From Bacteroidales bacterium (GTDB lineage: Bacteria > Bacteroidota > Bacteroidia > Bacteroidales > Bacteroidaceae), in contig JAGHUS010000014.1 in the NCBI GenBank assembly GCA_018064685.1, positions 1 through 64,000 of the forward strand: a stretch of DNA of 64,000 nt. Direction: 5' to 3'. The first letter of the stretch is position 1. The number at the start of each line of letters is the position of its first letter. This document shows positions 28,816 through 41,128 of the stretch, in pieces. A model generated the notes under the pieces. That model saw only the letters and a list, made by a program, of their open reading frames with translations. It searched no databases and was not told where the DNA came from. A program made the translations under genes and the position numbers.

Positions 28816-29550
28816 ATGAACGTAAAGATCAAAACTACACTGGGCGACATCACCGTTCGCCTCTACGACGAGACTCCCAAGCATCGTGATAACTTCCTCA
28901 AGCTCGCCAAGGAGGGCTACTACGACGGTACGCTCTTCCACCGCGTCATCAAGGACTTCATGATTCAGGGCGGCGACCCCGACTCGAAGGGTGCTCCTGC
29001 CGGCAAGGCACTGGGCATGGGTGGTCCTGACTACACCATCGAGGCTGAGATCAAGCCCGAACTGATACACAAGCGTGGCGCACTGGCAGCAGCACGTCAG
29101 GGCGACGAGGTGAACCCCGAGCGTCGCAGCAGCGGCAGCCAGTTCTACATCGTGTGGGGACAGAAATACAACGAGGGTCAGATGCGACAGCTGGCCAAGC
29201 AACTGGAGTTGCAGGAGATGCAGAACATCTTCAACCGTCTGGCAGGCGAGCGACGCACTCAGATAATGGAGATGCGACGCAAACGAGACCGTGCAGGACT
29301 GCAGGAATTGCAGGACGAACTGGCAGCACTGGCCGAAGCCGAGGCAAGAACAAAAGGCTGCGGACTGAGCGAGGCACAGAAGCAGGCCTACACCACCGTG
29401 GGCGGCACACCCCACCTGGACGGACAGTACACCGTGTTTGGTGAGGTGACCGAAGGACTGGACATCGTAGAGATGATACAGAATGCCGCTACAGGCCGCA
29501 ACGACCGTCCCATCGACGACATCAGCATGAAGCTCGAGGTAATTGAATAA
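28816..29550 (+). CDS. Cyclophilin-type peptidyl-prolyl isomerase
   Basis: 244 residues without a signal peptide, hence cytoplasmic. The cyclophilin core is clear: YDGTLFHRVIKDFMIQGGDP, SSGSQFYIVWG, and LDGQYTVFGEVTEGLDIVE. Between about residues 115 and 185 it carries an insertion of charged coiled-coil character (QLELQEMQNIFNRLAGERR...), absent from small cyclophilins but seen in Bacteroidota versions. It catalyses proline isomerisation. It is probably co-transcribed with the esterase. Confidence 0.9.
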   Translation: MNVKIKTTLGDITVRLYDETPKHRDNFLKLAKEGYYDGTLFHRVIKDFMIQGGDPDSKGAPAGKALGMGGPDYTIEAEIKPELIHKRGALAAARQGDEVNPERRSSGSQFYIVWGQKYNEGQMRQLAKQLELQEMQNIFNRLAGERRTQIMEMRRKRDRAGLQELQDELAALAEAEARTKGCGLSEAQKQAYTTVGGTPHLDGQYTVFGEVTEGLDIVEMIQNAATGRNDRPIDDISMKLEVIE

Positions 29551-29640
29551 CAGGCTTATCAAGCATCGGCCAGCCTAGCCACCAGCTTATCAAGCACCGG
29601 CCAGCCCACAACAGGGCATCAAGCACCGGCCAGCTTTCAT
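29551..29640. repeat. Imperfect triple repeat
   Basis: Three copies of TCAAGCACCGGCCAGC-type sequence directly after the cyclophilin stop. The role is unknown. Confidence 0.6.
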
Positions 29641-29675
29641 CCAGTTATTTTACCAATAGAAAATATTTAAAAACA

Positions 29676-29698
29676 ATTTGGGATATTTGGTTCGGATT
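29676..29698 (+). promoter_or_regulatory. Shared 23-base upstream element, copy 1
   Basis: A 23-base string containing TTTGGGATATTTGGTTCGG is identical to one at 34424-34446, upstream of the yqeY-like gene. It includes GATATTTG, one base off the -7 consensus, so it may be a promoter or leader element. Confidence 0.4.
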
Positions 29699-29757
29699 TT
29701 CAAGTTCACTCTCCGCGAGCACTTCCCCCTCCGCCAACATCCTTATTCACCCCATAA

Positions 29758-33411
<3,654 letters not shown>

Positions 33412-33640
33412 GGAGGAAGGAAGGAGGAGGATATATTGAAGTTAGAAGAAATGAGGAAACGACATAGAAGTTAGAAGAAATGAGGAAACTATATAGAAGT
33501 TAGAAGGAAAGCTTTTGACTCAGGTTAAAATGCAGAAGTAATAAGGACGAATGAACTAGGTTGGCGTATCTGGCAGATTATTCCACCAATCTACAGCCGT
33601 CCACCCATCGTCCTTATTACTACCCTCTCCTTCCCATCAC

Positions 33641-33847
33641 CTCCCTATCGTCCCTTTTACTACTCTTTTAATACTTTTTTTACTACCCTTTTACTACCCT
33701 TTTATTCCCTTTTTACTACCCTTTTATTCCCTTTTACTACTCTTTTACTACCCTTTTACCATCACCTCCCCATCGTCCCTTTTACTACCCTTTTACTACT
33801 CTTTTATTCCCTTTTACTACTCTTTTATTCCCTTTTACTACCCTTTC
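33641..33847. repeat. CTTTTACTACC minisatellite
   Basis: About 200 bases of 11-bp units alternating CTTTTACTACC and CTTTTATTCCC, ending seven bases before the next start codon. The preceding part of this 441-bp gap (33412-33640) holds a GAAGTTAGAAGAAATGAGGA repeat and a further CATCGTCCC-type repeat, and no gene. Confidence 0.85.
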
Positions 33848-33853
33848 AAAACA

Positions 33854-34300
33854 ATGTCCGAAGAATTCCGATCCATGACCTCGACCGAAGCAGAAGAGAG
33901 CGGCATCACGCTGACCCCCTTCTACGACGAACTGCCCGTAACAGCAGGACAGACCGAGACGCCAGGCTACAACGAGCACTCCACCGGTCTCTACATCCCC
34001 GGTGTGCGTGCCGAGGCATTCTTTCCCGTTATGGGCCATTCCATGGAGCCCTACATCTATCCAGGCGACATCGTAGGCGTACGCACTGTCAACTCGTTCG
34101 ACGGCATCAACCCCGATGCCACCTATATGGTTGTCACCCGCAGCAACGAGCGTATGATAAAGCACATCGTGCCCCCCACAGCAGACGACGACAGCATCAC
34201 GCTCACCAGCGACAACCCCGCCTATCCACCCTTCCGCATCCTAAGGAACGACGTAGTGAGGGTTATGAAAGTGGTGTATAGTGGCAGAACGTACAAATAG
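33854..34300 (+). CDS. S24-family (LexA/UmuD-like) peptidase, no HTH
   Basis: 148 residues. The C-terminal S24 domain has the Ser-Lys dyad: Ser in MGHSMEPYIYPGD (S63) and Lys in RMIKHIVPP (K103). The usual N-terminal helix-turn-helix of LexA or phage repressors is absent; the first 50 residues look like the cleavable arm of UmuD-type proteins. No umuC polymerase gene adjoins. It may be an accessory self-cleaving SOS-type protein or a repressor remnant. The start is immediately preceded by the 11-bp repeat array. Confidence 0.75.
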   Translation: MSEEFRSMTSTEAEESGITLTPFYDELPVTAGQTETPGYNEHSTGLYIPGVRAEAFFPVMGHSMEPYIYPGDIVGVRTVNSFDGINPDATYMVVTRSNERMIKHIVPPTADDDSITLTSDNPAYPPFRILRNDVVRVMKVVYSGRTYK

Positions 34301-34317
34301 AGAAATCACGCCCCCCC

Positions 34318-34390
34318 TTGCGCCAACATCCCCTATCGCAAAAACATCTCACCCTCGCACCAACATCCCCCCATCGCAAAAACATCTCCC
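34318..34390. repeat. Two-unit direct repeat
   Basis: GCACCAACATCCCC-type and ATCGCAAAAACATCTC-type segments occur twice in tandem between the S24 and yqeY genes. Confidence 0.6.
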
Positions 34391-34423
34391 ATCTTCCCCC
34401 CCCACATTATTAATTTAATAAAG

Positions 34424-34446
34424 ATTTGGGATATTTGGTTCGGATT
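34424..34446 (+). promoter_or_regulatory. Shared 23-base upstream element, copy 2
   Basis: Identical over 23 bases to 29676-29698. It lies 52 bases before the yqeY-like start. Confidence 0.4.
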
Positions 34447-34498
34447 CACCCCACTACCCCTCAAAACAAGATTTTTTAAATAAAAAACTAAAAACAAT

Positions 34499-34948
34499 AT
34501 GATCAACGAAGAACTGAACAAAATGATTATGGCCGCCATGAAGGGCGGCGAGAAGACCAAGGCCGAAGTGTATCGTGCCATCAAGAGCGAGTTCCTGAAA
34601 TTCAAGACCGCCAAGGACGCTAAGCCCTTTGACGATGCCGCAGAGATAAGCATCCTGCGCAAGATGCACAAGGAGCGCGAGGATGATGCCAAGCTGTTTG
34701 AAGCCAACGGACGTGCCGATCTGGCCGATCAGAACAAGTACGAGGCCGCTGTACTAGCCGACCTTCTGCCCCAGGCTGCCAGCGAAGACGACATCCGCAA
34801 GCAGATCGATGCCTTCATTGCCACCACCGGCGAACCCAAGCTCGAAAAGAAGAACATGGGCGCATGCGTCAAGTTCGTCAAGGCGGCTCTGCCCACAGCC
34901 GATGGCAAGACCGTCAGCACCATCGTGATGCAGGTTATCAACAGTTAG
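34499..34948 (+). CDS. yqeY: GatB/YqeY-domain protein
   Basis: 149 residues, the usual length. The YqeY helices are clear: MKGGEKTKAEVYRAIKSEFLKF, ISILRKMHKEREDDAKLFEANGRADLADQ, and the tail GACVKFVKAALPTADGKTVSTIVMQ. The domain also forms the C-terminal tRNA-binding end of GatB. Stand-alone members are thought to act in tRNA-dependent amidation or another tRNA-linked step; the exact role is open. The GH97 gene starts 28 bases later. Confidence 0.92.
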   Translation: MINEELNKMIMAAMKGGEKTKAEVYRAIKSEFLKFKTAKDAKPFDDAAEISILRKMHKEREDDAKLFEANGRADLADQNKYEAAVLADLLPQAASEDDIRKQIDAFIATTGEPKLEKKNMGACVKFVKAALPTADGKTVSTIVMQVINS

Positions 34949-34976
34949 TAATCAAGGCTATAAGCATTCAGAAAAC

Positions 34977-37247
34977 ATGAAAAAAATCCTTTCCCTCATA
35001 CTCCTCTCTTGCGCCTTAGGCGGTTCTGCTTTCGCGCAAGACGCCACAGTGAGCAGTCCCGATGGCCGTATGAAGGTCGACTTCAACCTTCGCGACGGGC
35101 GTCCCACCTACAGCATCACCTACGACGGACAGCCCGCCATCCTCGAGTCTCCCCTCGGCTTTGTGGCCAATACGGGCGACTTCAGCCAGAACCTCACCCT
35201 CACCTCGTCAAAGACAAGCGACAAGCCTCTTGCCATCAGCTACACGCTCGACCGCTCCAAGCAGTCGAAGGTGCAGAAGGAGGCCAACCAACTGGTCATC
35301 AATCTCGAGGGCGGACTTGCCTATCGCGGTGGTTTCCGCCGCATCACCAATGGTGCAGCCAACGACCCCGGTTCGTTCGAGGCCAACTCGGGTCAGGCTG
35401 TCGACCCCAGCATCAAGCTGACTTATGCCATCGAGTTCCGTGTCGAGAACAACGATGTGGCCATCCGCTATAACATTGGCAACCAAAAGAGTCGCGCTAA
35501 CGAGAAGACCTTCTCCATCCGCATCATGGACGATAAGACTGGCTTCCGTCTGCCCAATGGCACCACCACCTTCCTCACTCCCCAAAGCCATGCCATGATT
35601 GGTTGGAAAGGCACGAAGCCCAGCTACGAGGAAGGTTACGGATACGACGAACCGATGGGCAAGAAGAGCCAGTACGGACACGGCTACACCTTCCCCTGCC
35701 TTTTCAAAGTTAAAAGTGAGAAATCAATAGTCAACACTCCCAAGGCAAAGGCTAGCAAACAGAGCATCAAGGGCAACGAAGAGTCTATGTGGGTGCTCAT
35801 CTCCGAAATCGATGTCGACTCTCGCTACTGCGGTTCGCGTCTTGGCGATGCTGCCATGAATGCCGATGGTTCAGGATTCTACAAACTTGAGTTCCCCATG
35901 CCCGAGGAGAATGCAGGCAACGGAACCATCGAGCCTTCGATGTCGCTACCCAACAGCACTCCCTGGCGCACCATCACCGTCGGCAATTCGCTCAAGCCTA
36001 TTGTCGAGACCACCATTCCCTGGGATTTCGTTGCTTCACGCTACACTACAAGCAACAAATACCAGTTGGGCAAGGGCACATGGAGCTGGATCGTTTGGCA
36101 GGACAACAGCATCAATGTCGACGACCAGAAGAAGTACATCGCCCTCTCCAAGGCCATGGGCTTCAAGTACGTGCTCATCGACAACTGGTGGGACAACAAT
36201 ATCGGTCGCCAGAAGATGGAGGAGCTCATCAAGTACGCTCATTCTCAGGGCGTCGACGTCTTCCTGTGGTATTCGTCCAGCGGTTACTGGAACGACATCG
36301 AGCAGGGTCCCATCAACATCATGTCCAGCACCATCAAGCGTAAGGCCGAGATGCGCTGGATGAAGCAGCAGGGCGTGAAGGGCATCAAGGTGGACTTCTT
36401 CGGAGGCGACAAGCAAGAGACGATGCGCCACTACGAGAACATCCTCTCCGATGCCGACGACTGCGGCTTGATGGTCATCTTCCACGGCTGTACCATTCCC
36501 CGCGGCTGGGAGCGCATGTACCCCAACTATGTGGGTAGCGAGGCCGTACTGGCCAGCGAGAACATCTACTTCGGTCAGGGTGCTGCCGACAAGGAGGCCA
36601 AGGATGCTGCCACACATCCCTTTATCCGCAACGCCATCGGTTCGATGGAATTCGGCGGATGCTTCATGAACCGTCACATCCACAAGGGCAACAAGGGTGG
36701 CAACACACGTCGCACCACCGATGCACACGAGTTGGCCACCTGCATCCTCTTCCAGAATCCCATACAGAACTTTGCCATCGCTCCCGAGAACCTCTGGGGT
36801 AAGCAAGCATCGGATGCCAAGATCGAGCAGTTCGCAGACATGCTCAGCCAGCAAGGCAACGGTTCGTTCGAAGCATCTTCCTCCGCCACAGCTCCTGCCA
36901 CCACCGACTATAATGCCGATGGCGCAGTAGCTCCCGCCCTCTCAATGGACTTCCTTCGTCACGTCCCCACCACATGGGATGAGACACGCTTCATCGATGG
37001 CTACCCAGGCAAATACGCAGTACTGGCACGCCGAAGCGGTTCCACCTGGTACATCTGCGGCAACAACGCCACAGGCGCTCCTCTCACCCTCACACTCAAC
37101 CTCGACATGCTGCAGAAGGGCGACACAGCCACACTCTACAGCGACGACCTGAAGACGCGCGAGCCACAGAAGAGCGATGTAAAGTACAACGGAAAATCAC
37201 TCAACATCACGATGGCCGATCAGGGCGGCTTCGTGTTGGTGAAGTAA
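34977..37247 (+). CDS. Secreted GH97 glycosidase, retaining type
   Basis: 756 residues with signal peptide MKKILSLILLSCALGGSAFA. GH97 layout: N-terminal beta-sandwich (about 25-290), barrel (about 330-620, YVLIDNWWDNNIGRQKMEEL, VDVFLWYSS) and C-terminal beta domain. The Asp in GIKVDFFGGDKQ (about D473) corresponds to the nucleophile of the retaining alpha-galactosidase branch; the inverting SusB branch uses Glu bases instead. Alpha-galactosidase-type activity is therefore more likely than alpha-glucosidase. A Lys/Ser-rich insertion of about 25 residues at 245-270 (KVKSEKSIVNTPKAKASKQS) looks foreign to the fold. It is probably co-transcribed with yqeY. Confidence 0.88.
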   Translation: MKKILSLILLSCALGGSAFAQDATVSSPDGRMKVDFNLRDGRPTYSITYDGQPAILESPLGFVANTGDFSQNLTLTSSKTSDKPLAISYTLDRSKQSKVQKEANQLVINLEGGLAYRGGFRRITNGAANDPGSFEANSGQAVDPSIKLTYAIEFRVENNDVAIRYNIGNQKSRANEKTFSIRIMDDKTGFRLPNGTTTFLTPQSHAMIGWKGTKPSYEEGYGYDEPMGKKSQYGHGYTFPCLFKVKSEKSIVNTPKAKASKQSIKGNEESMWVLISEIDVDSRYCGSRLGDAAMNADGSGFYKLEFPMPEENAGNGTIEPSMSLPNSTPWRTITVGNSLKPIVETTIPWDFVASRYTTSNKYQLGKGTWSWIVWQDNSINVDDQKKYIALSKAMGFKYVLIDNWWDNNIGRQKMEELIKYAHSQGVDVFLWYSSSGYWNDIEQGPINIMSSTIKRKAEMRWMKQQGVKGIKVDFFGGDKQETMRHYENILSDADDCGLMVIFHGCTIPRGWERMYPNYVGSEAVLASENIYFGQGAADKEAKDAATHPFIRNAIGSMEFGGCFMNRHIHKGNKGGNTRRTTDAHELATCILFQNPIQNFAIAPENLWGKQASDAKIEQFADMLSQQGNGSFEASSSATAPATTDYNADGAVAPALSMDFLRHVPTTWDETRFIDGYPGKYAVLARRSGSTWYICGNNATGAPLTLTLNLDMLQKGDTATLYSDDLKTREPQKSDVKYNGKSLNITMADQGGFVLVK

Positions 37248-37256
37248 AAACAGCGT

Positions 37257-37500
37257 AGAGTGTACAGTTTAGAATATAGAGTGTACAGTTTAGTGTGTAG
37301 AGTTTAGAGCAGTTTAGAAAGTTATTCGACATGCGTCTCATCAAGCTTCGCAGTCATAGTTGTTGAGTTGAAAAAGTAAACTTACTAACTTCACACTCTA
37401 AACTCCCCAACTTCTCTGAACTCTACACCCTAAACTCTGAACTAAAAATTACTCTAAACTTAACAACTACTCTGAACTCTACACCCTAAACTCTAAACTA
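37257..37500. repeat. TTTAGAGTGTA repeats in opposite orientations
   Basis: Left half has AGTGTACAGTTTAG and GTGTAGAGTTTAGAG units. Right half has their complements (CTCTAAACT, CTACACCCTAAACTCTGAAC). The array ends eight bases before the GTG start of the next gene. Confidence 0.75.
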
Positions 37501-37508
37501 GAAAAAAC

Positions 37509-38441
37509 GTGTTAGAACTAACAAACAAATACCGCACCCTCACCCTACGCATCGACACCGAGCATGCCGAACCCATAGCGCTCATCGATGCTAGCGGCGA
37601 GAACCGCCTGTGGAAAGGCGACAGCGAATACTGGTCGAAGCACGATCCCATCCTCTTCCCTACCATCGGCAAATGCTTCGACAACCGCATCATTGTCGAT
37701 GGCAAACCCTATCCCATGCCCAAGCACGGCTTTGCCAGCAAGGGTCCATGGCAGATAGTGGAACACGCCACCAACGATATGGGCGAAGACCATCTCATTC
37801 TCGAGTTTCACGACAATGCCGACACCTTCACCCACTACCCCTTCCACTTCCGTGTGCAGCAAACCTTCGAGGTGCAGAATGACAACACACTGCAGGTCAG
37901 CTGGCGTGTGAGCAGCGATGTCGATCTGCCCTTTATGATGGGTGCCCATCCCGCTTTCACTCTGCCCCATTTCGATCCTAACGACAAGGTGCACGGCTAT
38001 CTGCAGTTCGACATCCCCACCATCGAGAGTCATGTCGTGCAGCCCGATGGCTATCTGCACGAGGAGACCGTGACGGTAGACCTGCAAGAGGACACAACGG
38101 CATCAACGCCACTCCATCCCAAGTATCTGCTGCCCCTCACCAACACCACTTTCCAGTGCGACACACTGCTCGACACCCGAGGCTTCAACCGCGAGGTCAC
38201 CCTCCTCGACAAGCAGCACCGTCCCCTCGTCACCCTTCGTCACGTCATGCCCGTCCTGGCCCTCTGGGCCCCCAAGCACGGCTGCTGTCCATTTGTGTGC
38301 ATCGAACCCTGGTGTGGAGCCAACGATGCCCCCGGCTACGATGGAGAGTTCAAGGACCGTCCATTCCTCCAACATGCTGCTCCCGGCTATGACTGGACCG
38401 ACTCCTACACCATCCACGTCCACACACTCCCAGAGGCATAA
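37509..38441 (+). CDS. Aldose 1-epimerase-family protein
   Basis: 310 residues with a GTG start directly after the repeat array. No signal peptide. The galactose-mutarotase fold is recognisable from FPTIGKCFDNRI, PKHGFASKGPWQIVE, LPFMMGAHPAFTLP and CIEPWCGANDAPGYDGEF. The subgroup resembles LacX-like cytoplasmic members. It would interconvert sugar anomers freed by the neighbouring glycosidases (inference). The C-terminus is immediately followed by the group II intron fragment. Confidence 0.85.
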   Translation: MLELTNKYRTLTLRIDTEHAEPIALIDASGENRLWKGDSEYWSKHDPILFPTIGKCFDNRIIVDGKPYPMPKHGFASKGPWQIVEHATNDMGEDHLILEFHDNADTFTHYPFHFRVQQTFEVQNDNTLQVSWRVSSDVDLPFMMGAHPAFTLPHFDPNDKVHGYLQFDIPTIESHVVQPDGYLHEETVTVDLQEDTTASTPLHPKYLLPLTNTTFQCDTLLDTRGFNREVTLLDKQHRPLVTLRHVMPVLALWAPKHGCCPFVCIEPWCGANDAPGYDGEFKDRPFLQHAAPGYDWTDSYTIHVHTLPEA

Positions 38442-38449
38442 CCCACATT

Positions 38450-38729
38450 ATGCCGACATCATTTACACCAACCGTTCCGAATAGCTACCGGGCTTTGGTT
38501 TGTTTGGCAACCTTACCCGCTTTTGGAGACGTCCAAAATGCAGTCATATGCCTTATATGAAGTTTCTGTTCGTTAGGCCAGATGTTTGCCGACGGCTTCC
38601 TTCAGATTCCACCTCGCGACTTTTGGCGACGGCAAAAATGTAGACACCCTTGCCTTGGGCTATGTGATTTCCGCTATTAGGGCTCACTCGGGACTTGCAC
38701 CCGTTAGACAATGCTCATGCCGAGCGTAC
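38450..38729 (-). mobile_element. Group II intron 5' fragment (domain I)
   Basis: Read on the minus strand, this gene-free stretch carries domain I landmarks of Bacteroidota group II introns in order: GTACGCTCGGCATGAGC (start), AACGGGTGCAAGTCCCG, ATAGCCCAAGGCAAGGG, GGTGGAATCTGAAGGAAGC, CGGCAAACATCTGGCC, AACGAACAGAAACTTCATAT and GGTTGGTGTAAAT. There is no reverse transcriptase and no domain V or VI before the epimerase gene, so the 3' part is lost. The match is from memory of intron sequences. Confidence 0.7.
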
Positions 38730-38818
38730 CAAAAAAAAACACAAGCAGATTGTTTCAGATCCGCCTGTGGGCTAAATTCAAAAAAAATCACAGAATAGGG
38801 TAAGGTAAAAACGCAAAA

Positions 38819-38856
38819 AAGCCGTATCCGAGTCTGTTACGACCCAGATACGGCTT
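38819..38856 (-). terminator. Terminator of the small minus-strand genes
   Basis: AAGCCGTATC and GATACGGCTT pair around an 18-base loop. On the minus strand the hairpin is followed by TTTTTTGCGTTTTT. Confidence 0.75.
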
Positions 38857-38927
38857 ACATACGTTCTCTAAATATGATGTTTATAAGTCCATCTCCGGAA
38901 CTTGTGGTGAGTGAGCTTGCCCTGAGT

Positions 38928-39149
38928 CTATCGAAGGGAACTCATACACTTCTCAACATCTTCCAGAGGAACATTGAGTACACGAGATACATAGAGTGGG
39001 GTGATAGGTTCGAGGTTACCTTCTGCACGTTCCTTGCCAATGAGGTAGGTGATGTCCTTTTTCAGCAATTCCATTTTGCGTTTTTGCTTTCCCATTTGAG
39101 GAACGAAGAGGTAAACACAAAATTGCCATAATGCTTTCAGATATTTCAT
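38928..39149 (-). CDS. Hypothetical protein, 73 aa
   Basis: Basic small protein (MKYLKALWQFCVYLFVPQMG). The second half, LKKDITYLIGKERAEGNLEP...VSRVLNVPLEDVEKCMSSL, looks helical and perhaps winged-helix-like. Its last codons run into a CTTCGATAGACTCAGGGCAA-type dispersed repeat, so the end may be altered. It belongs to a run of minus-strand small genes ending at the terminator at 38819. Not recognised. Confidence 0.45.
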   Translation of the reverse strand: MKYLKALWQFCVYLFVPQMGKQKRKMELLKKDITYLIGKERAEGNLEPITPLYVSRVLNVPLEDVEKCMSSLR

Positions 39150-39161
39150 GAGTCGGTGGAT

Positions 39162-39341
39162 TTAGATTGCAAAGTTAAGTAACACTTCCTCTGGAATCGA
39201 AGTTCCGAGGAACGCATTGAGCCTTTCAAGGGGATTCTCTCCCTTTTCATGCGCTTCAAGTATTGTTTGTTGTGCTTTGAATGTGAGAATCATAGAAGAG
39301 TCACTACAACCAGTACATTGATTGGCTGTATATTGTGCCAT
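39162..39341 (-). CDS. Hypothetical protein, 59 aa
   Basis: Starts MAQYTANQCTGCSDSSMILT at 39341. It has one CxxC pair and the helical segment AQQTILEAHEKGENPLERLNAFLG. It lies 12 bases upstream of the 73-residue gene. The function is unknown; it may be part of the same small operon. Confidence 0.45.
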   Translation of the reverse strand: MAQYTANQCTGCSDSSMILTFKAQQTILEAHEKGENPLERLNAFLGTSIPEEVLLNFAI

Positions 39342-39362
39342 TTTCAAATAGAAAATCTTATT

Positions 39363-39656
39363 TTATCTTTTGTAAAGATGAAAAATCTTTAATCTCCATG
39401 AACCAAAAGAATAAGTTATGTCAATTGAATTATACTGTACAATTGCTTTTTCCAGTATCATTAATGCTCTTTGAATATCCTCTTTACAAAGCACATACGC
39501 CAGTCGTACTTGATTCTTACCCAAGTCAGGAGTCGTATAGAAACCAGTTGCAGGAGCCATCATGATAGTCTCACCAGTAACAGGCAAGTCTTTAGCATCA
39601 GAGGACTTCAAAGTTCCAGTCCTCTCATCCTTGTATCCAAAAAGCCTCACTTGCAA
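39363..39656 (-). pseudogene. Aspartate aminotransferase C-terminal remnant
   Basis: Only the last 75 or so residues of a PLP-dependent fold-type I aminotransferase remain. The block GETIMMAPATGFYTTPDLGK, then NQVRLAYVLCKEDIQRAL and MILEKAIVQYN, is the typical end of AspC-like enzymes, which are about 400 residues long. The PLP lysine region is absent and the frame reads on into unrelated residues (FGSWRLKIFHLYKR). It marks a deletion or insertion boundary in the accessory region. Confidence 0.75.
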
Positions 39657-39698
39657 TCGAATACAAATGAGGCGTATTCATTTATCGAATTAACCCAA

Positions 39699-40157
39699 TC
39701 AATTGCTTGTTTCACGCCTTGTCAGCCAGAAACGATGATCCTTGTCAAAGAAAACAATAAAAAACGTATTCCCAACAACATGACCAATGATAACAGGCTT
39801 TCCCTTCACATGAATTCTCGCCCAATGAGCATCATCAGGCACATTCTGAGGAAAAGTGAAATCAGTCTTATCCTTTGACGGGAAACCCTCATACAAAGCA
39901 AACTTATCATCATCAATCTGCTCACGCTACGAACGTTGGCAATACCCTTTGAGCACATCCAACGCATCTGCAAGCAAACCCTCGTTTTGCCAAGTCAGAA
40001 GCGTATGCTCCGAAGGCTGATCATCATTATAATACTGAAGGCTGATCTGAAAATTACCCAATCGCTCAGGGTCATTCACACTCCTTTCCTTCTTCTCCTT
40101 CAGTACCTTTTGAATGAACGACTCCTGCTTATGCTTCTGGAATCCACCCTTACCCAT
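39699..40157 (-). pseudogene. Putative toxin gene with in-frame amber codon
   Basis: One open frame of 152 sense codons interrupted only by TAG at 39927-39929. The first half ends ADALDVLKGYCQRS. The second, in the same frame, continues REQIDDDKFALYEGFPSKD...WARIHVKGKPVIIGHVVGNTFF and FDKDHRFW. The start overlaps the Panacea gene by eight bases (ATGGGTAA), the usual arrangement for a Panacea antitoxin with its toxin. The family is not one I can name. The toxin may be inactive, or made as two pieces or by read-through. Confidence 0.65.
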
Positions 40158-40641
40158 TCAGCTCCTGCTTATAATAAGTTCTGGTCAGCTCCTTCGACAT
40201 AGGCACGCTACACTTATCACCAGCAGCATAACCAACTCTTGCCATCTTCCAAGGATCCTCACTATGAGTAGCAGTCTCCAAGTCTAAATCAGTCCATTTT
40301 GTCAATGTGTCAAGAACCTCAACGACAAACTGTTTCTGCGAACTTGCCAACATATCAAAAGCAGTATCAGGATCCTCAACATTCAAATCAGAGAACGACA
40401 AATCCGCAAAGAGCACAGACTTATCCTTGAAGCTATCATAAACCCTTCGGCTAACAGGTCCATGCATCCAAGCCTCAAACTCATCCTCCACCAATTCCGT
40501 GTCAAAATAAGCAAGATGATAAGCATCGCAATAGAACAGCAATTTCTGCAATTTCAAATGCGACATAGGACCATAATGCTTGATAATATAGTTACCGAGC
40601 ACTACCGAGTCAATTTTTCTCAATGTATTTTGAATATCCAT
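40150..40641 (-). CDS. Panacea-domain antitoxin (SocA/DUF4065-like)
   Basis: 163 residues. The Panacea core is seen as MSHLKLQKLLFYCDAYHLAYF, then EDEFEAWMHGPVSRRVYDSF and the helical end SQKQFVVEVLDTLTKW...ATHSEDPWKMAR. Panacea antitoxins neutralise many unrelated toxins encoded next to them. The adjoining downstream gene, overlapping by eight bases, is the presumed toxin and has an in-frame stop. A -7 box, TAGTTTTG (40680-40687, minus), lies upstream. Confidence 0.88.
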   Translation of the reverse strand: MDIQNTLRKIDSVVLGNYIIKHYGPMSHLKLQKLLFYCDAYHLAYFDTELVEDEFEAWMHGPVSRRVYDSFKDKSVLFADLSFSDLNVEDPDTAFDMLASSQKQFVVEVLDTLTKWTDLDLETATHSEDPWKMARVGYAAGDKCSVPMSKELTRTYYKQELNG

Positions 40642-40815
40642 AATGGCTATTGGTTATATCTACAAAATAGTTTGCAATGCAAAACTACACATTTTCCGCC
40701 ATTTAATCACCAACCCAACTGTTAAATCTTATCAACAGACATCATTTTCTTAATGTTTGGTTCATCAGATACTTTTTTCCTGCCCAATGGCAGGCTTTTT
40801 TCTGAGGCACGAGCC

Positions 40816-40991
40816 TTTTTCTGATTTGATGGATGGCTTTTGCAGACGTGCAAAATGCAGAGCTCTTGGCACAAGGGTTGATGATATGAGTGGCTTCAGC
40901 TGTCGGGAAGCTTTCTTACCAGCAGATGAAGGTGCTCATAGCATCAAGGGCTTTGCAGAAGCCCCTCATCCTTCAAATCCTTTTTTATCTC
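40816..40991 (+). ncRNA. Structured element A (four-helix junction)
   Basis: One of five full copies of a divergent element. Flank CTTTTTCT (40816-40823) and TTTTTTATCT (40982-40991). Basal helix GATTTGATGGATG with CATCCTTCAAATC (40824-40836/40968-40980). First hairpin TTTTGCA/TGCAAAA (40839-40856). Central arm TGATG-A-TATGAG with CTCATA-G-CATCA (40880-40891/40936-40947). Last hairpin GGGCTT/AAGCCC (40949-40965). This fills most of the 486-bp gap between the antitoxin gene and the transposase. Confidence 0.6.
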
Positions 40992-41093
40992 ATCTTCTCA
41001 GAGGAAATGTTTTTCTTGTTTTTTGCGAGTGAAGCGAGCGGTTTTTGCCGCAGGCGTGTTTTTGTCTAAAAGAAAGTCATCGTCATCGTTACA

Positions 41094-41128
41094 AATTACA
41101 CAAAGGTGTCAGACACCTTTGTGTAATT
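41094..41128. repeat. RAYT palindrome abutting the transposase stop
   Basis: Perfect palindrome with 17-base arms. Its last base touches the TAG stop of the transposase at 41129. Confidence 0.9.
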
